Notes under the pieces: model-generated
Database searches by the model: none
What the model was told of the DNA's origin: nothing
The model's input: only the letters and a program-made list of their open reading frames with translations
Position numbers and translations under genes: made by a program
Source: Cyclobacteriaceae bacterium
Lineage (GTDB): Bacteria; Bacteroidota; Bacteroidia; Cytophagales; Cyclobacteriaceae
NCBI GenBank assembly: GCA_025055435.1
Contig: JANWWN010000016.1
Coordinates: 1-54,206, forward strand
DNA length: 54,206 nt
Reading direction: 5' to 3'
Part shown: positions 41,910 through 51,060 of the stretch, piece by piece
How positions within the stretch are numbered: the stretch's first letter is position 1
Layout of the letters: the number at the start of each line of letters is the position of its first letter

Positions 41910-42518
41910 GTGCTTCTTTCATCTTTTACCGGAAAGTCGGATACGCTGGAAGCCGGTTGTGATGAAGCCGGCCGCGGTTGCCTTGCAGGTCCGGTGGTGG
42001 CGGCTGCAGTAATTTTACCGCACAACTACCGGCATAATTTGCTCAACGATTCAAAACAACTTACGACCGATGAACGCAGGGCTGTGCGGGCAGATATTTT
42101 ACGTGATGCCATTACATGGGCAGTAGCCGAAGCCACCGTGGAAGAGATTGATGAACTCAATATTCTGAATGCTTCCTTTCTGGCCATGCACCGGGCTATC
42201 CGTCAGTTATCGCCACAACCGCATGTTCTGGTTATTGATGGCAACCGGTTTCGTCCTTACGAAAATGTTCCGCACCATTGTGTAGTGAAAGGCGATGCAA
42301 AATACCTTTCGGTAGCTGCAGCTTCGGTACTGGCCAAAGTGTACCGCGATGAGCTGATGGAAAAGCTTGCGCTGGAATACCCCGGATATGCCTGGCATAC
42401 CAACAAAGGGTATCCGACAAACGCTCATCGGGCAGCCATACGCAAACTCGGTGTAACCAGCTGCCATCGTAAATCGTTTCAGCTTCTGCCTGCTCAGCTT
42501 GAACTTTTTGAAGAATAA
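41910..42518 (+). CDS. rnhB: Ribonuclease HII
   Basis: Start chosen as GTG 41910 (a TTG two codons upstream is possible), giving 202 residues. The catalytic acids lie in GCDEAGRGCLAGPV, VLVIDGNRF and VYRDELM. The last motif HTNKGYPTNAHR is standard. It removes RNA primers and single ribonucleotides from DNA. It starts about 110 bp from the divergent NUDIX gene. Confidence 0.95.
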   Translation: MLLSSFTGKSDTLEAGCDEAGRGCLAGPVVAAAVILPHNYRHNLLNDSKQLTTDERRAVRADILRDAITWAVAEATVEEIDELNILNASFLAMHRAIRQLSPQPHVLVIDGNRFRPYENVPHHCVVKGDAKYLSVAAASVLAKVYRDELMEKLALEYPGYAWHTNKGYPTNAHRAAIRKLGVTSCHRKSFQLLPAQLELFEE

Positions 42519-42535
42519 ACGAATTTAGAGGAGCG

Positions 42536-43303
42536 ATGTGCCTGATTTTCATTTCACTTCAAAACCATCCGCACTACAAGCTGATAGTTGCTGCCAACCG
42601 CGATGAATTTTACAGGCGAAAAGCAGCACCGGCCCATTTCTGGAACGACTTCCCGCATATTCTGGCGGGTCGCGACCTGGAAGCCGGAGGAACCTGGATG
42701 GGTATTACCCGCCACGGCAAAATTGCCATGGTTACCAACTACCGCGATTTGCGTAACCTGAAACCTGTTGCACCCTCGCGCGGCATTTTGGTGTCCGATT
42801 TCCTTGCAAATGGCGAAAAGCCCATACCCTATGTGCGCCGCATCATTGAAAAGGCACCTGATTACAATGGATTCAATTTGATTGCAGGGACAGCAGATGA
42901 GCTAATCTATTATTCCAATATGCGGACCGATGCGGAGCCGCTTAACCCGGGCATTTATGGCCTGAGCAATCATCTGCTAAATACCCCGTGGCCTAAAGTG
43001 GAAAAGGGTAAGGAGATTTTTCAACAGATAATTGCCTCAAAATTTACTCATCAGGATTTAATTCAGTTTTTGTATAACGATGAACAGGCCCCGGATGAGT
43101 TGCTACCCGATACCGGCGTAGGCCTGGAGCGTGAGCGCATCTTATCGGCTATGTTTATTAAAAGTCCCGACTATGGTTCAAGATGTTCTACCGTAATTAC
43201 CATCGATTATAACAACCGGGTAAAGTTCACCGAACGGGTTTTTGATGTACCTTCGCCAGCTTTCCGCGATTATCATTTTGAGTTCAGTATCCGACCCGCT
43301 TAA
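42536..43303 (+). CDS. NRDE/TANGO2 family protein
   Basis: 255 residues beginning MCLIFI, with Cys2 as the presumed N-terminal nucleophile, then VAANRDEFY, the family hallmark. GRDLEAGGTWMGITRHGKIA and NYRDLRN follow. TANGO2 proteins are conserved from bacteria to humans; suggested roles in heme or lipid handling are not settled. An AGAGGAG sequence 5 bp upstream is one of the few good ribosome-binding sites in the window. Confidence 0.93.
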   Translation: MCLIFISLQNHPHYKLIVAANRDEFYRRKAAPAHFWNDFPHILAGRDLEAGGTWMGITRHGKIAMVTNYRDLRNLKPVAPSRGILVSDFLANGEKPIPYVRRIIEKAPDYNGFNLIAGTADELIYYSNMRTDAEPLNPGIYGLSNHLLNTPWPKVEKGKEIFQQIIASKFTHQDLIQFLYNDEQAPDELLPDTGVGLERERILSAMFIKSPDYGSRCSTVITIDYNNRVKFTERVFDVPSPAFRDYHFEFSIRPA

Positions 43304-43312
43304 GTATTGTTC

Positions 43313-44176
43313 ATGAGCAGAAAAAAGAAGGACAAAACCCCGCCTGCCCTGCGGTTTATCAGGTGGTTGTTTCCCAGGCTGGAGCGCTGGGCACGTCCGC
43401 TGGCCAACAAATTGTTTGTAAAAATTTTTTTCACGCCACTTAACTATCCCTATCCTGAGAAGGAAAAGAAGGCCATACGGTATGCAAAACAGTTTACATT
43501 CCGTGCAGCAGGAAAAAACCTGCAGGGCTACAAATGGGGCGACAGTGAAAAATATGTACTGGTGGTGCATGGCTGGGCCGGACGGGCTACGCAGTTCAGG
43601 AGGTTTATCAAACCGTTGTTAAAAGAGGGATTCAGTGTAGTTGGCTTTGATGGTCCTGCACACGGTCGGTCGGAAGGAAAGCGTACCAACATTCGCGAAT
43701 TTGAAGAAGCATTGAACAAACTTTTTGAACTTCAGGGCGTACCGCATGCCATCATTGGCCACTCCTTTGGCGGTGCAGCGGTAATTTTTGCTGCACAACA
43801 TGGCTTACACGTTAAAAAACTGGTGGCCATTGCTACACCCACGGTTGGTGACTGGATTATCGACACCTACCTGCGGGCGATTAACGGCAGCGAACAAACC
43901 AAGCAGTGGTTTAAACAATATGTTTTGCGCACATACGGCAAACCGTTCGATGCGTTTACGGCATCGCATGCCATTCAGCATTTACGTTACCCAATGGATT
44001 TGCTGCTGGTTTACGATAAGGATGATCAGGAAGTGGCCCCTGCGCATGCACACCGCCTGAAGGAACTGTATCCGCCTGCCAAACTCCTGATTACCTCCGG
44101 ACTGGGTCATACGCGTATTCTGAAAGACAGTAGGGTAATTGCGTGGGTAACGGATTATATTGCAGGTAATTTATAA
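43313..44176 (+). CDS. Alpha/beta hydrolase
   Basis: 287 residues from ATG 43313. Catalytic triad: Ser in GHSFGGAA, Asp in VYDKDDQEV and His in GLGHTRIL; the oxyanion region is VVHGWAGRATQF. The N-terminus is strongly basic (RKKKDKTPPALR) with an amphipathic region, perhaps for membrane contact. Specific activity is unknown; hydrolysis of esters or acyl groups is likely. It follows the TANGO2 gene by 9 bp. Confidence 0.88.
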   Translation: MSRKKKDKTPPALRFIRWLFPRLERWARPLANKLFVKIFFTPLNYPYPEKEKKAIRYAKQFTFRAAGKNLQGYKWGDSEKYVLVVHGWAGRATQFRRFIKPLLKEGFSVVGFDGPAHGRSEGKRTNIREFEEALNKLFELQGVPHAIIGHSFGGAAVIFAAQHGLHVKKLVAIATPTVGDWIIDTYLRAINGSEQTKQWFKQYVLRTYGKPFDAFTASHAIQHLRYPMDLLLVYDKDDQEVAPAHAHRLKELYPPAKLLITSGLGHTRILKDSRVIAWVTDYIAGNL

Positions 44177-44244
44177 AAAATTAAAAGGAGATGTAATTTC
44201 AGTTGTCAGCCAAACACTAATCAGCGTTGCCGGGTTTAAAGCCT

Positions 44245-44967
44245 ATGAAAATCATCGAAACACAGAATATTGCCAAAGTTTACCGCATGGGCAATAACGA
44301 GGTACGCGCCCTGCAATCCATTTCCATTACCATCCATAAAGGCGAGTATGTGGCTTTCATGGGCCCTTCCGGCTCCGGCAAATCCACGCTCATGAACATT
44401 ATCGGCTGCCTCGATACCCCCACCAGCGGCACATATATTCTTAACAACCAGCTGGTGAGTGAAATGACGGAAAATGAACTGGCCGAGGTGCGCAACAAGG
44501 AAATCGGATTTGTATTTCAGACCTTCAACCTGCTGCCGCGTGCCACCGCCCTGGAAAATGTTGCTCTGCCGCTTATTTATGCCGGCTATAGCCGCAGTGA
44601 GCGCGAAGACCGCGCTATGGAAGTATTGGAAAGTGTGGGCCTGGGCGATCGCTGGCATCATAAACCCAACGAGCTGTCGGGCGGGCAGCGGCAGCGTGTG
44701 GCCATAGCCCGGGCCCTGGTGAACAATCCTTCCATCATCCTGGCTGATGAACCCACCGGTAACCTGGATACGAAGACCTCCTACGACATCATGAACCTGT
44801 TCCAGGAACTGCACGATAAAGGCAATACCATCATCATGGTTACACACGAAGATGATATTGCACACTACGCCCACCGTATTATACGGCTGCGCGATGGGTT
44901 GATTGAATGGGATCGTAAAAATGACCACATAACCCGCAATCAACCGGTTACCGCTCATGCCGGTTGA
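44245..44967 (+). CDS. ABC transporter ATP-binding protein, MacB/LolD type
   Basis: 240 residues from ATG 44245. Walker [10 protein letters not shown], the Q-loop [10 protein letters not shown], signature [15 protein letters not shown], Walker [13 protein letters not shown] and the H-loop VTHEDD are all present. MacB and LolD ATPases drive mechanotransmission or lipoprotein release and pair with a FtsX-like permease. No permease gene is beside it, so it must work with one encoded elsewhere. The next gene starts 32 bp later. Confidence 0.93.
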   Translation: MKIIETQNIAKVYRMGNNEVRALQSISITIHKGEYVAFMGPSGSGKSTLMNIIGCLDTPTSGTYILNNQLVSEMTENELAEVRNKEIGFVFQTFNLLPRATALENVALPLIYAGYSRSEREDRAMEVLESVGLGDRWHHKPNELSGGQRQRVAIARALVNNPSIILADEPTGNLDTKTSYDIMNLFQELHDKGNTIIMVTHEDDIAHYAHRIIRLRDGLIEWDRKNDHITRNQPVTAHAG

Positions 44968-44999
44968 ATACCACCGCGGAATCATCCATCTTTGCTATC

Positions 45000-45551
45000 A
45001 TGAAAATCTACACCAAAACCGGAGATGCCGGTACTACCTCTTTGTTCGGCGGAAAGCGGGTTCCCAAATCGGATTTACGCATTGAGACCTACGGCACGGT
45101 TGATGAGCTTAACTCCTGGATTGGCTTGTTACGCGACCAGCCCGTTAATGAAAAGCGACACCCGGTTTTGATTGAAATTCAGGACAGGTTATTTACGATT
45201 GGCTCATTGCTGGCTACCGAACCCGGTAATACGAAAGTTAAAACTCCGCCTTTGCGCGAAGAGGATATAATTTTTCTGGAGAAGGAAATCGATGGCATGG
45301 ATGCCCAACTCCCGCCCATGCGGGCATTTGTACTTCCGGGCGGGCACCAGTCGGTTTCATTTTGCCACATTACACGCACCGTGTGCCGCAGGGCCGAACG
45401 ACTTGTAATAGCGCTTCACGCCGCAGAGCCGGTTAATGAACTTATCATCAAATACCTGAATCGCCTTTCCGATTATCTTTTCGTGCTTTCCCGCCTCATT
45501 GCACAGGAACTAAATGCCACCGAAACGCCCTGGAAGCCGCGTATGGAATGA
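45000..45551 (+). CDS. Cob(I)alamin adenosyltransferase, PduO type
   Basis: 183 residues from ATG 45000. The N-terminal MKIYTKTGDAGTTSLFGGKR is the ATP-binding signature. RTVCRRAERLVIAL and KYLNRLSDYLFVLSR form the helical core. It transfers the adenosyl group of ATP to corrinoids to make adenosylcobalamin. The upstream ABC gene is probably unrelated in function. Confidence 0.94.
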   Translation: MKIYTKTGDAGTTSLFGGKRVPKSDLRIETYGTVDELNSWIGLLRDQPVNEKRHPVLIEIQDRLFTIGSLLATEPGNTKVKTPPLREEDIIFLEKEIDGMDAQLPPMRAFVLPGGHQSVSFCHITRTVCRRAERLVIALHAAEPVNELIIKYLNRLSDYLFVLSRLIAQELNATETPWKPRME

Positions 45552-45657
45552 AATATGAAAAATCGCTGATAATCCCAGGCTGAGAGGTAACCATTAGTCC
45601 TAACATCCGTTAGCTTAATCCGGAATATCTGCTAACTTGCACTAAAAATCCATACAC

Positions 45658-46722
45658 ATGATTGCCACGCAAACCATCAGCATCAGCCGGGTAAAAGAAT
45701 CGCGCATACGCGAAGTGGACTTTGCGAACATTCCATTCGGAAGGATTTACACCGACCACATGTTTATAGCCGATTACCGCAATGGCGAGTGGCGCAACTT
45801 CCGCATCATACCCTATGGTTACATTCCGATTAGCCCGGCAACACCCGCCTTGCATTATGGTCAGGCTATTTTTGAAGGCATGAAAGCGTACCGCGGCCCG
45901 GAAGGCGAGGCGCTGGTGTTTCGTCCGCACGACAACTGGATGCGTATGAACATATCGGGCGAACGCATGTGTATGCCACACATTCCGGAAGAACTGTTCA
46001 TGGAAAGCCTGGCCACTTTAATTGACCTGGACCGCGCCTGGATACCTTCCACACCGGGAGCTTCTTTGTACATCCGGCCATTCATGTTTTCGGCCGATGA
46101 GTATATCGGCATCAAGGCTTCAACCGATTTTACATTCATGATTATTCTTTGTCCGGTTGGTGCGTATTATTCCACGCCGGTAAAAGTTCGCATCGAAACC
46201 CGCTATACCCGTGCCATTGAAGGCGGAACCGGATATGCCAAAGCAGGAGGCAACTACGGTGGTGCCATTTATCCGGCCAAGCTGGCCCAGGATAAGGGCT
46301 ACCATCAGTTAATCTGGACCGATGGCAAGACGCATGAATACATTGAAGAGTCGGGCACGATGAATGTCGCCTTTATCATGAACGATACATTGGTTACGCC
46401 CGCACTTACCGATACCATACTGGCTGGTATAACGCGCGACAGTGTGATTAAGCTGGCCAAATCCTGGGGATGGAAAGTGGAAGAAAGAAAAATTTCCGTT
46501 CGCGAACTGATAGAAGGGCTGGAGCGCGGCACGGTAACCGAAGCTTTCGGCATGGGTACGGCCGCCACCATTGCACCGATCGAGCTTATTGGTTATGGAG
46601 AAAAAGATTATAAATTACCACCGGTAAGTGAACGGAAATACGGCAACCGGATTTTGGAAGAACTCGATGGCATTAAGCGCGGCATAAAGCCGGACCCGTT
46701 CAACTGGGTTGTACGCATGTAA
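45658..46722 (+). CDS. ilvE: Branched-chain amino acid aminotransferase
   Basis: 354 residues of the fold-type IV aminotransferase. The catalytic PLP lysine is in GGTGYAKAGGNYGG. PALHYGQAIFEGMKAYRG, SLYIRPFMFSA and TEAFGMGTAATIAPI agree with IlvE. It transaminates leucine, isoleucine and valine with 2-oxoglutarate. A TAACTTGC near 45634 is a weak promoter-like box. The terminator at 46751-46784 ends its transcript, inside the next gene. Confidence 0.96.
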   Translation: MIATQTISISRVKESRIREVDFANIPFGRIYTDHMFIADYRNGEWRNFRIIPYGYIPISPATPALHYGQAIFEGMKAYRGPEGEALVFRPHDNWMRMNISGERMCMPHIPEELFMESLATLIDLDRAWIPSTPGASLYIRPFMFSADEYIGIKASTDFTFMIILCPVGAYYSTPVKVRIETRYTRAIEGGTGYAKAGGNYGGAIYPAKLAQDKGYHQLIWTDGKTHEYIEESGTMNVAFIMNDTLVTPALTDTILAGITRDSVIKLAKSWGWKVEERKISVRELIEGLERGTVTEAFGMGTAATIAPIELIGYGEKDYKLPPVSERKYGNRILEELDGIKRGIKPDPFNWVVRM

Positions 46723-46724
46723 AG

Positions 46725-47234
46725 ATGAAATGCTTGCTTAACAAGGTAAAAAGAGCAACCCTTGTTACCGGGTTGCTTTTTTTGTCCACACAGGTTCATG
46801 CACAGTATCGTTTGCTGCTGTTAAAAGGCGACAAACAGGTTTATTCCTTCAGGGAAACGGAATACATACGATTTAAGCGCACCGACCGCGAACATTTCAA
46901 TGCCGGGTTCATCAGCGGCATCTACAGCGATGCATTTCGGGTGTCGGAGGATACGACGTTAATAAGCCAGATTCATAAAATTGATTTAACCGGTTTGCCC
47001 AATTCCGGTTTTAAAACGGCCACCATGGGCAAAACCTTAATTGCGGCAGGATTGATATTCTTTGCAGGAGATGCTGTTAATACCACGCTGGTTCGCGATG
47101 AAAAATATACCGTTCATAAGGGCGTGATGATATCCTGCGCTTTGCTTACCGCAACCGGACTGGTCATGCAGTTTGTGAACAACAACTATTTTACCGTGGG
47201 CAGAAAAAAGAAGGTGATATCGGTTAATTGGTGA
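46725..47234 (+). CDS. Small exported protein with membrane segments, unknown function
   Basis: 169 residues with a signal peptide (ATLVTGLLFLSTQVHAQ). The soluble part has LLLLKGDKQVYSFRETEYIR, followed by two hydrophobic helices (KTLIAAGLIFFAGDAVN and MISCALLTATGLVMQFV) and a basic end. No family was recognised. The gene begins 2 bp after ilvE. Its codons 10-20 are also an intrinsic terminator (see that entry), so full-length transcription depends on read-through or another promoter. Confidence 0.65.
   Translation: MKCLLNKVKRATLVTGLLFLSTQVHAQYRLLLLKGDKQVYSFRETEYIRFKRTDREHFNAGFISGIYSDAFRVSEDTTLISQIHKIDLTGLPNSGFKTATMGKTLIAAGLIFFAGDAVNTTLVRDEKYTVHKGVMISCALLTATGLVMQFVNNNYFTVGRKKKVISVNW
46751..46784 (+). 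terminator. Intrinsic terminator inside the signal-peptide codons
   Basis: GCAACCC (46755-46761) pairs with GGGTTGC (46770-46776) around an 8-base loop. A run of seven T follows (46777-46783), with complementary A bases before the stem. It is a textbook Rho-independent terminator for ilvE. Confidence 0.75.
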
Positions 47235-47272
47235 AGCAGTCTTGCCTGACAAATCCTTATGTCTGACCTTTA

Positions 47273-48430
47273 ATGGATGTATCCCGCAACAAGTCGCGAA
47301 TCATTGTTACCTGCCTGAAGCGCCTTACGCCCTGGGTCGAAAAGGAAATATCCGATTTGGGCTTCAAACCGTTGCGTTCGTTTAGCACGGGTGTTGAATT
47401 GCACGGCACGGTGAACGATTGCATACGGCTGAACCTGAACCTTCGATGTGCCAGTCAGGTGCTCTATTTACTGCGCGAGTTTCCGGCCCGCCATCCGAAT
47501 GATGTGTACCGATACGTTAAAGAATTTCCGTGGGAAGTAGCCATCGAGCCGGATGGGTATTTTTCAGTCACCAGTAATGTTTGGCAGGATTCAATTACCA
47601 ATAATCTGTTTGTGAATGTTCGAATTAAAGATGCCATAGCCGACCGTTTTCGTGAAAAGACCGGCAAACGGCCCGACTCAGGTGCTGAATTAAATGGCGT
47701 GGTGGTTCACCTCTACTGGAAAGACAACAGGGCATTACTGTTTTTAGATACCACCGGTCCGTCGATGGCCCGCCACGGTTACCGTAAGCAACCCGGTAAA
47801 GCACCCATGCTCGAGGCGCTGGCCGCTGCAACAATCTTAGCCGGTAAGTGGAACCGGCGGACGCCTTTTATCAACCCCATGTGCGGGTCGGGTACGTTAG
47901 CCATTGAAGCTGCACTGCTGGCTACGCAACGTAAGCCCGGTTTGCTGCGCAGCAGCTATGCCTTTCAGCACATCGTGGGTTATGACCCTGCCTGCTACGA
48001 AGAGGAATTGAGAAAACTTAAAAACGAGGTAGCAGATTTTGCGCCGGAAATCATTGCATCCGATATCCGTCCGGAGGCTGTAGCCGAAGCGAGAGCCAAT
48101 GCAAAACGGGCGGAAGTAGAACATCTCATCCGGTTTGAAGTATGCGATTTTCCGGACACCACCGTTCCTTCGGGAGGAAATGGTGTGGTTTATTTCAATC
48201 CGGAGTACGGTGAGCGGTTAGGAGAAATAAAAGAACTTGAGACGACCTATAAGCGCATCGGAGACTTTCTGAAACAAAAATGCACGGGCTACACCGGCTA
48301 CGTTTTTACGGCTAATCCGGAGCTGGCAAAAAAAATCGGCCTTCGTTCTTCGCGTAAAACCGAATTCTACTCCGCCCAACTGGATTGCCGGCTGATGGAG
48401 TACGAGTTGTATGCGGGACGTAAGACATAA
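47273..48430 (+). CDS. THUMP-domain class I RNA methyltransferase (RlmL-N/YpsC-like)
   Basis: 385 residues. The N-terminal ferredoxin-like/THUMP region (about 1-165) contains RCASQVLYLLREF and IEPDGYFSVTSNVWQD. The SAM-binding domain has GTLAIEAALLA in INPMCGSGTLAIEAA, EIIASDIRPEAVAEARANAK and the catalytic-site motif FNPEYGERLGE. The canonical NPPY is NPEY here; I recall this form from other Bacteroidota homologs. The family methylates guanine N2 in 23S rRNA (G2445 in E. coli). Confidence 0.9.
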   Translation: MDVSRNKSRIIVTCLKRLTPWVEKEISDLGFKPLRSFSTGVELHGTVNDCIRLNLNLRCASQVLYLLREFPARHPNDVYRYVKEFPWEVAIEPDGYFSVTSNVWQDSITNNLFVNVRIKDAIADRFREKTGKRPDSGAELNGVVVHLYWKDNRALLFLDTTGPSMARHGYRKQPGKAPMLEALAAATILAGKWNRRTPFINPMCGSGTLAIEAALLATQRKPGLLRSSYAFQHIVGYDPACYEEELRKLKNEVADFAPEIIASDIRPEAVAEARANAKRAEVEHLIRFEVCDFPDTTVPSGGNGVVYFNPEYGERLGEIKELETTYKRIGDFLKQKCTGYTGYVFTANPELAKKIGLRSSRKTEFYSAQLDCRLMEYELYAGRKT

Positions 48431-48486
48431 CATCGGAATTTTTTCTCAGGCCGATTTCACAACAGCTTGGGCATATTTTGAAGGAA

Positions 48487-48530
48487 CGACCTGAGCGTTG
48501 TCGAAGAGCGGCCTGAGCGAAGCCGAAGGC
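48487..48530. repeat. Tandem pair of 22-bp REP-like units
   Basis: Two 22-bp units (48487-48508 and 48509-48530) sit back to back and agree at 16 of 22 positions. Both share CCTGAGCG and a CGAAG tail. They resemble the dispersed CTTCGACA/GCTCAGG repeats seen in many bacterial genomes. The 150-bp gap between the RNA methyltransferase and prfB holds this and a promoter box, with no gene. Confidence 0.5.
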
Positions 48531-48568
48531 CGCACCCCAACCCAACTTAGCCCTAAGGCCGATTGTTG

Positions 48569-48576
48569 TATATTTG
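48569..48576 (+). promoter_or_regulatory. Predicted -7 box for prfB
   Basis: TATATTTG matches TAnnTTTG exactly, and the ATG is 4 bp downstream, so a leaderless mRNA is possible. A partial -33 element (TTA at 48547-48549) lies 19 bp upstream. Confidence 0.5.
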
Positions 48577-48580
48577 CCCC

Positions 48581-49679
48581 ATGACAACCGAACAACTGAA
48601 AGACTTGAGGAGCCGTGTTACGGCCCTGAGGAGGTATCTTTGACTACGACCGCAAGCTGGCCGAAGTTAAAGATGAAGAAGCCATTACCCACCAGGCCGA
48701 TTTTTGGAATAACCCGAAGCAGGCCGAACAAATCCTGAAGAACATACGCACCAAAAAGGTATGGACCGATGCCTTTGAAAAAGTACACAAGGCCCTGGAA
48801 GATCTCGAGGTGCTGAATGAATTTCACGAAGCCGGTGAAGTGGGTGAAGAAGAGCTGCACCGCGAGTATGAGAAAACCGCAAAACTTGTTGAAGAACTGG
48901 AGTTTAAAAAAATGCTGAGCCGCGAGGAAGATCAGCTCAGCGCGGTGATGGAAATCAATCCCGGTGCAGGAGGTACGGAGAGCAACGACTGGGCCGACAT
49001 GCTGAACCGCATGTACATCATGTGGGGCGAAAAGAACGGCTACAAGGTTACGCAGGTTGATTACCAGCCGGGCGAAGTGGCCGGCATTAAATCGTCCACC
49101 CTTGAGTTTGAGGGACCGTTCGCCTATGGCCGCCTGAAATCTGAAATCGGAGTGCACCGGCTGGTGCGTATATCTCCCTTCGATGCCAACCAGCGCCGGC
49201 ATACTTCGTTTGCCTCGGTATTCGTTTATCCCAAGGTGGACGATTCCATCAACATTGAAATCAACCCGGCTGATATTGAAATACAAACTTCGCGCTCAGG
49301 CGGTGCAGGCGGGCAAAATGTGAATAAGGTGGAAACCAAGGTGCAGCTCACCCACAAGCCTACGGGCATTGTTATTGTTTGTCAGGTTGAGCGCTCACAA
49401 CATGCTAACCGCGAACGTGCCATGCAGATGCTGAAGTCGAGGCTGTATCAACTGGAGATGGAAAAGCGCAATGCCGAGCGCGACCGCATTGAAGCAGGTA
49501 AAATGAAAATTGATTTCGGCTCGCAGATACGCAACTATGTGTTACATCCGTACAAGCTGGTAAAGGATGCCCGAACCGGTGTCGAGCGAACCGATGCGCA
49601 AAACGTACTGGATGGGGACCTGGATGATTTCATGAAAGCCTACCTGCTGCAATTGCAGGAAGATGCCGTGGCCAAATGA
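48581..49679 (+). CDS. prfB: Peptide chain release factor 2 with programmed +1 frameshift
   Basis: RF2 recognises UGA and UAA. Translation starts at ATG 48581, and the frame ends at TGA 48641-48643 after 20 codons. An AGGAGG (48629-48634) followed by TAT CTT TGA C is the conserved shift site. Slipping at CTT 48638-48640 continues from GAC 48642 to the stop at 49677-49679, giving about 365 residues in total. [16 protein letters not shown] and [19 protein letters not shown] contain the codon-reading SPF region and the catalytic GGQ. An uncorrected reading would miss the first 75 or so residues. Confidence 0.96.
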
Positions 49680-49846
49680 ACCGATTACGCATTGCATGGA
49701 TAATTGCCAGGCTTGTCGATTTGCAATACATACCGCGCTATATTCTTGTTGATAAAAAGGGAAGTTTTGTACAACTAAAAGCTTTGCGTCCCAGTGATGC
49801 CAATATTTTTGAAGAAATTGAAAAGCTGCTCACGGAAGAGAATTGA
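49676..49846 (+). CDS. 56-residue thioredoxin-like (TlpA/AhpC) C-terminal fragment
   Basis: An ATG overlapping the prfB stop (ATGA) opens a 57-codon frame ending at TGA 49844-49846. The product ([16 protein letters not shown], then [18 protein letters not shown]) reads like the last strands and helix of a TlpA-type thioredoxin fold, whose consensus is IPRYILIDKxGxI. The catalytic CxxC part is absent. It overlaps the next gene by 4 bp at TTGA. It is therefore either a decayed thioredoxin gene or a small protein kept in a coupled operon. Confidence 0.6.
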   Translation: MNRLRIAWIIARLVDLQYIPRYILVDKKGSFVQLKALRPSDANIFEEIEKLLTEEN

Positions 49847-51060
49847 AATCGGAAAATAAAATTTATACCCGCCAGTTTTGGATGTTGTGCCTCAGCTCGC
49901 TTCTGTTCTTTGCGAGTTTCAACATGCTCATCCCGGAATTACCTGCTTACCTCACCAGCCTGGGCGGAGCCGATTATAAAGGATTGATTATTTCACTGTT
50001 CACGCTTACCGCCATGTTGTCACGCCCCTTCAGCGGCAAAATAGCCGATAAGGTTGGGCGCATACCGGTGATGATTATCGGTACTTCGGTTTGCGTTGTT
50101 ACCTCCCTGTTGTATCCGGTTATTTCTTCCGTAGCCGGTTTTTTGCTGTTGCGCCTGATTCATGGCTTCTCTACCGGCTTTACACCTACAGGGCTTACAG
50201 CCTATTTGTCGGACATCATTCCGGTTAAAAAAAGAGGCGAGGCGATGGGTTTGCTGGGTACGGCCGGAACGGTAGGTATGGCCGCAGGCCCGGCAGTAGG
50301 CGGGGCGGTGGCTAACAATTTAGGCCTGAATTACCTGTTTTACACCTCTTCAGCCTTTGCGCTTATATCCATCCTGATTGTAAGCGGCATTCGTGAAACA
50401 CTTCAGCAACGCAACCGCTTTTCCCGCGAAGTACTGAAAATCCACAAGCGCGATTTGTTCGAGCCGCGTGTTTTGGTAACTTGCTTGGTCATGGTGCTAA
50501 CGGCGTATTCGTATGGAACACTTTACACCATCATACCCGACTTTGGAGAATTTGCAGGCATTCGTAATAAGGGTTTGCTATTTACTTTTTTTACCATTGC
50601 ATCGCTTTCAGTACGGCTGATTGCCGGTAAAGCATCCGACCGGTATGGCAGACGGCAGGTACTGCTCGTGTCAACAGCTTTGGGAGTAATTGCCATGGCA
50701 ATGCTCGGTATAGCGCAGGTACAGCGTGATTTGATAATCGGAGTTACCTTGTACGGTATGGCTCAGGGAATGACATCGCCCACGCTTTTTGCATGGGCTA
50801 CCGACCTCAGCGATGAAAGGTATAAAGGTCGTGGTATATCGAGCCTCTACATTTTTATGGAGTTGGGTATTGGCCTGGGCGCGTTATTTAGCGGTTTGCT
50901 GTATGGCAACAGACCGGAAAATTTTCCGGCTACCTTTTTTGTATGTTCGGCCTTAGGTGGGCTGGCTTTTCTTTATCTGCTGGTGATGCCACCGCATACC
51001 AGCGGTAAGGTTCATTCCTCATCCGTTGAAATTCATCCTGCTGAAATTGATCAACTATGA
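49843..51060 (+). CDS. MFS transporter
   Basis: 405 residues and twelve membrane helices. The TTG at 49843 overlaps the preceding stop. The next in-frame ATG (49882) would cut into the first helix, so TTG is preferred. Motif A is IADKVGRIPVMI in loop 2-3 and ASDRYGRRQVLLV in the second half. It is probably an exporter for sugars or drugs; no substrate can be given. Its stop overlaps the ATG of the next gene. Confidence 0.9.
   Translation: MKSENKIYTRQFWMLCLSSLLFFASFNMLIPELPAYLTSLGGADYKGLIISLFTLTAMLSRPFSGKIADKVGRIPVMIIGTSVCVVTSLLYPVISSVAGFLLLRLIHGFSTGFTPTGLTAYLSDIIPVKKRGEAMGLLGTAGTVGMAAGPAVGGAVANNLGLNYLFYTSSAFALISILIVSGIRETLQQRNRFSREVLKIHKRDLFEPRVLVTCLVMVLTAYSYGTLYTIIPDFGEFAGIRNKGLLFTFFTIASLSVRLIAGKASDRYGRRQVLLVSTALGVIAMAMLGIAQVQRDLIIGVTLYGMAQGMTSPTLFAWATDLSDERYKGRGISSLYIFMELGIGLGALFSGLLYGNRPENFPATFFVCSALGGLAFLYLLVMPPHTSGKVHSSSVEIHPAEIDQL

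Noticed and set aside
48810-49679. prfB annotated as a shorter gene starting at ATG 48810
   Set aside because: The sequence upstream continues the RF2 N-terminal helices through the +1 shift site, so the start is 48581.
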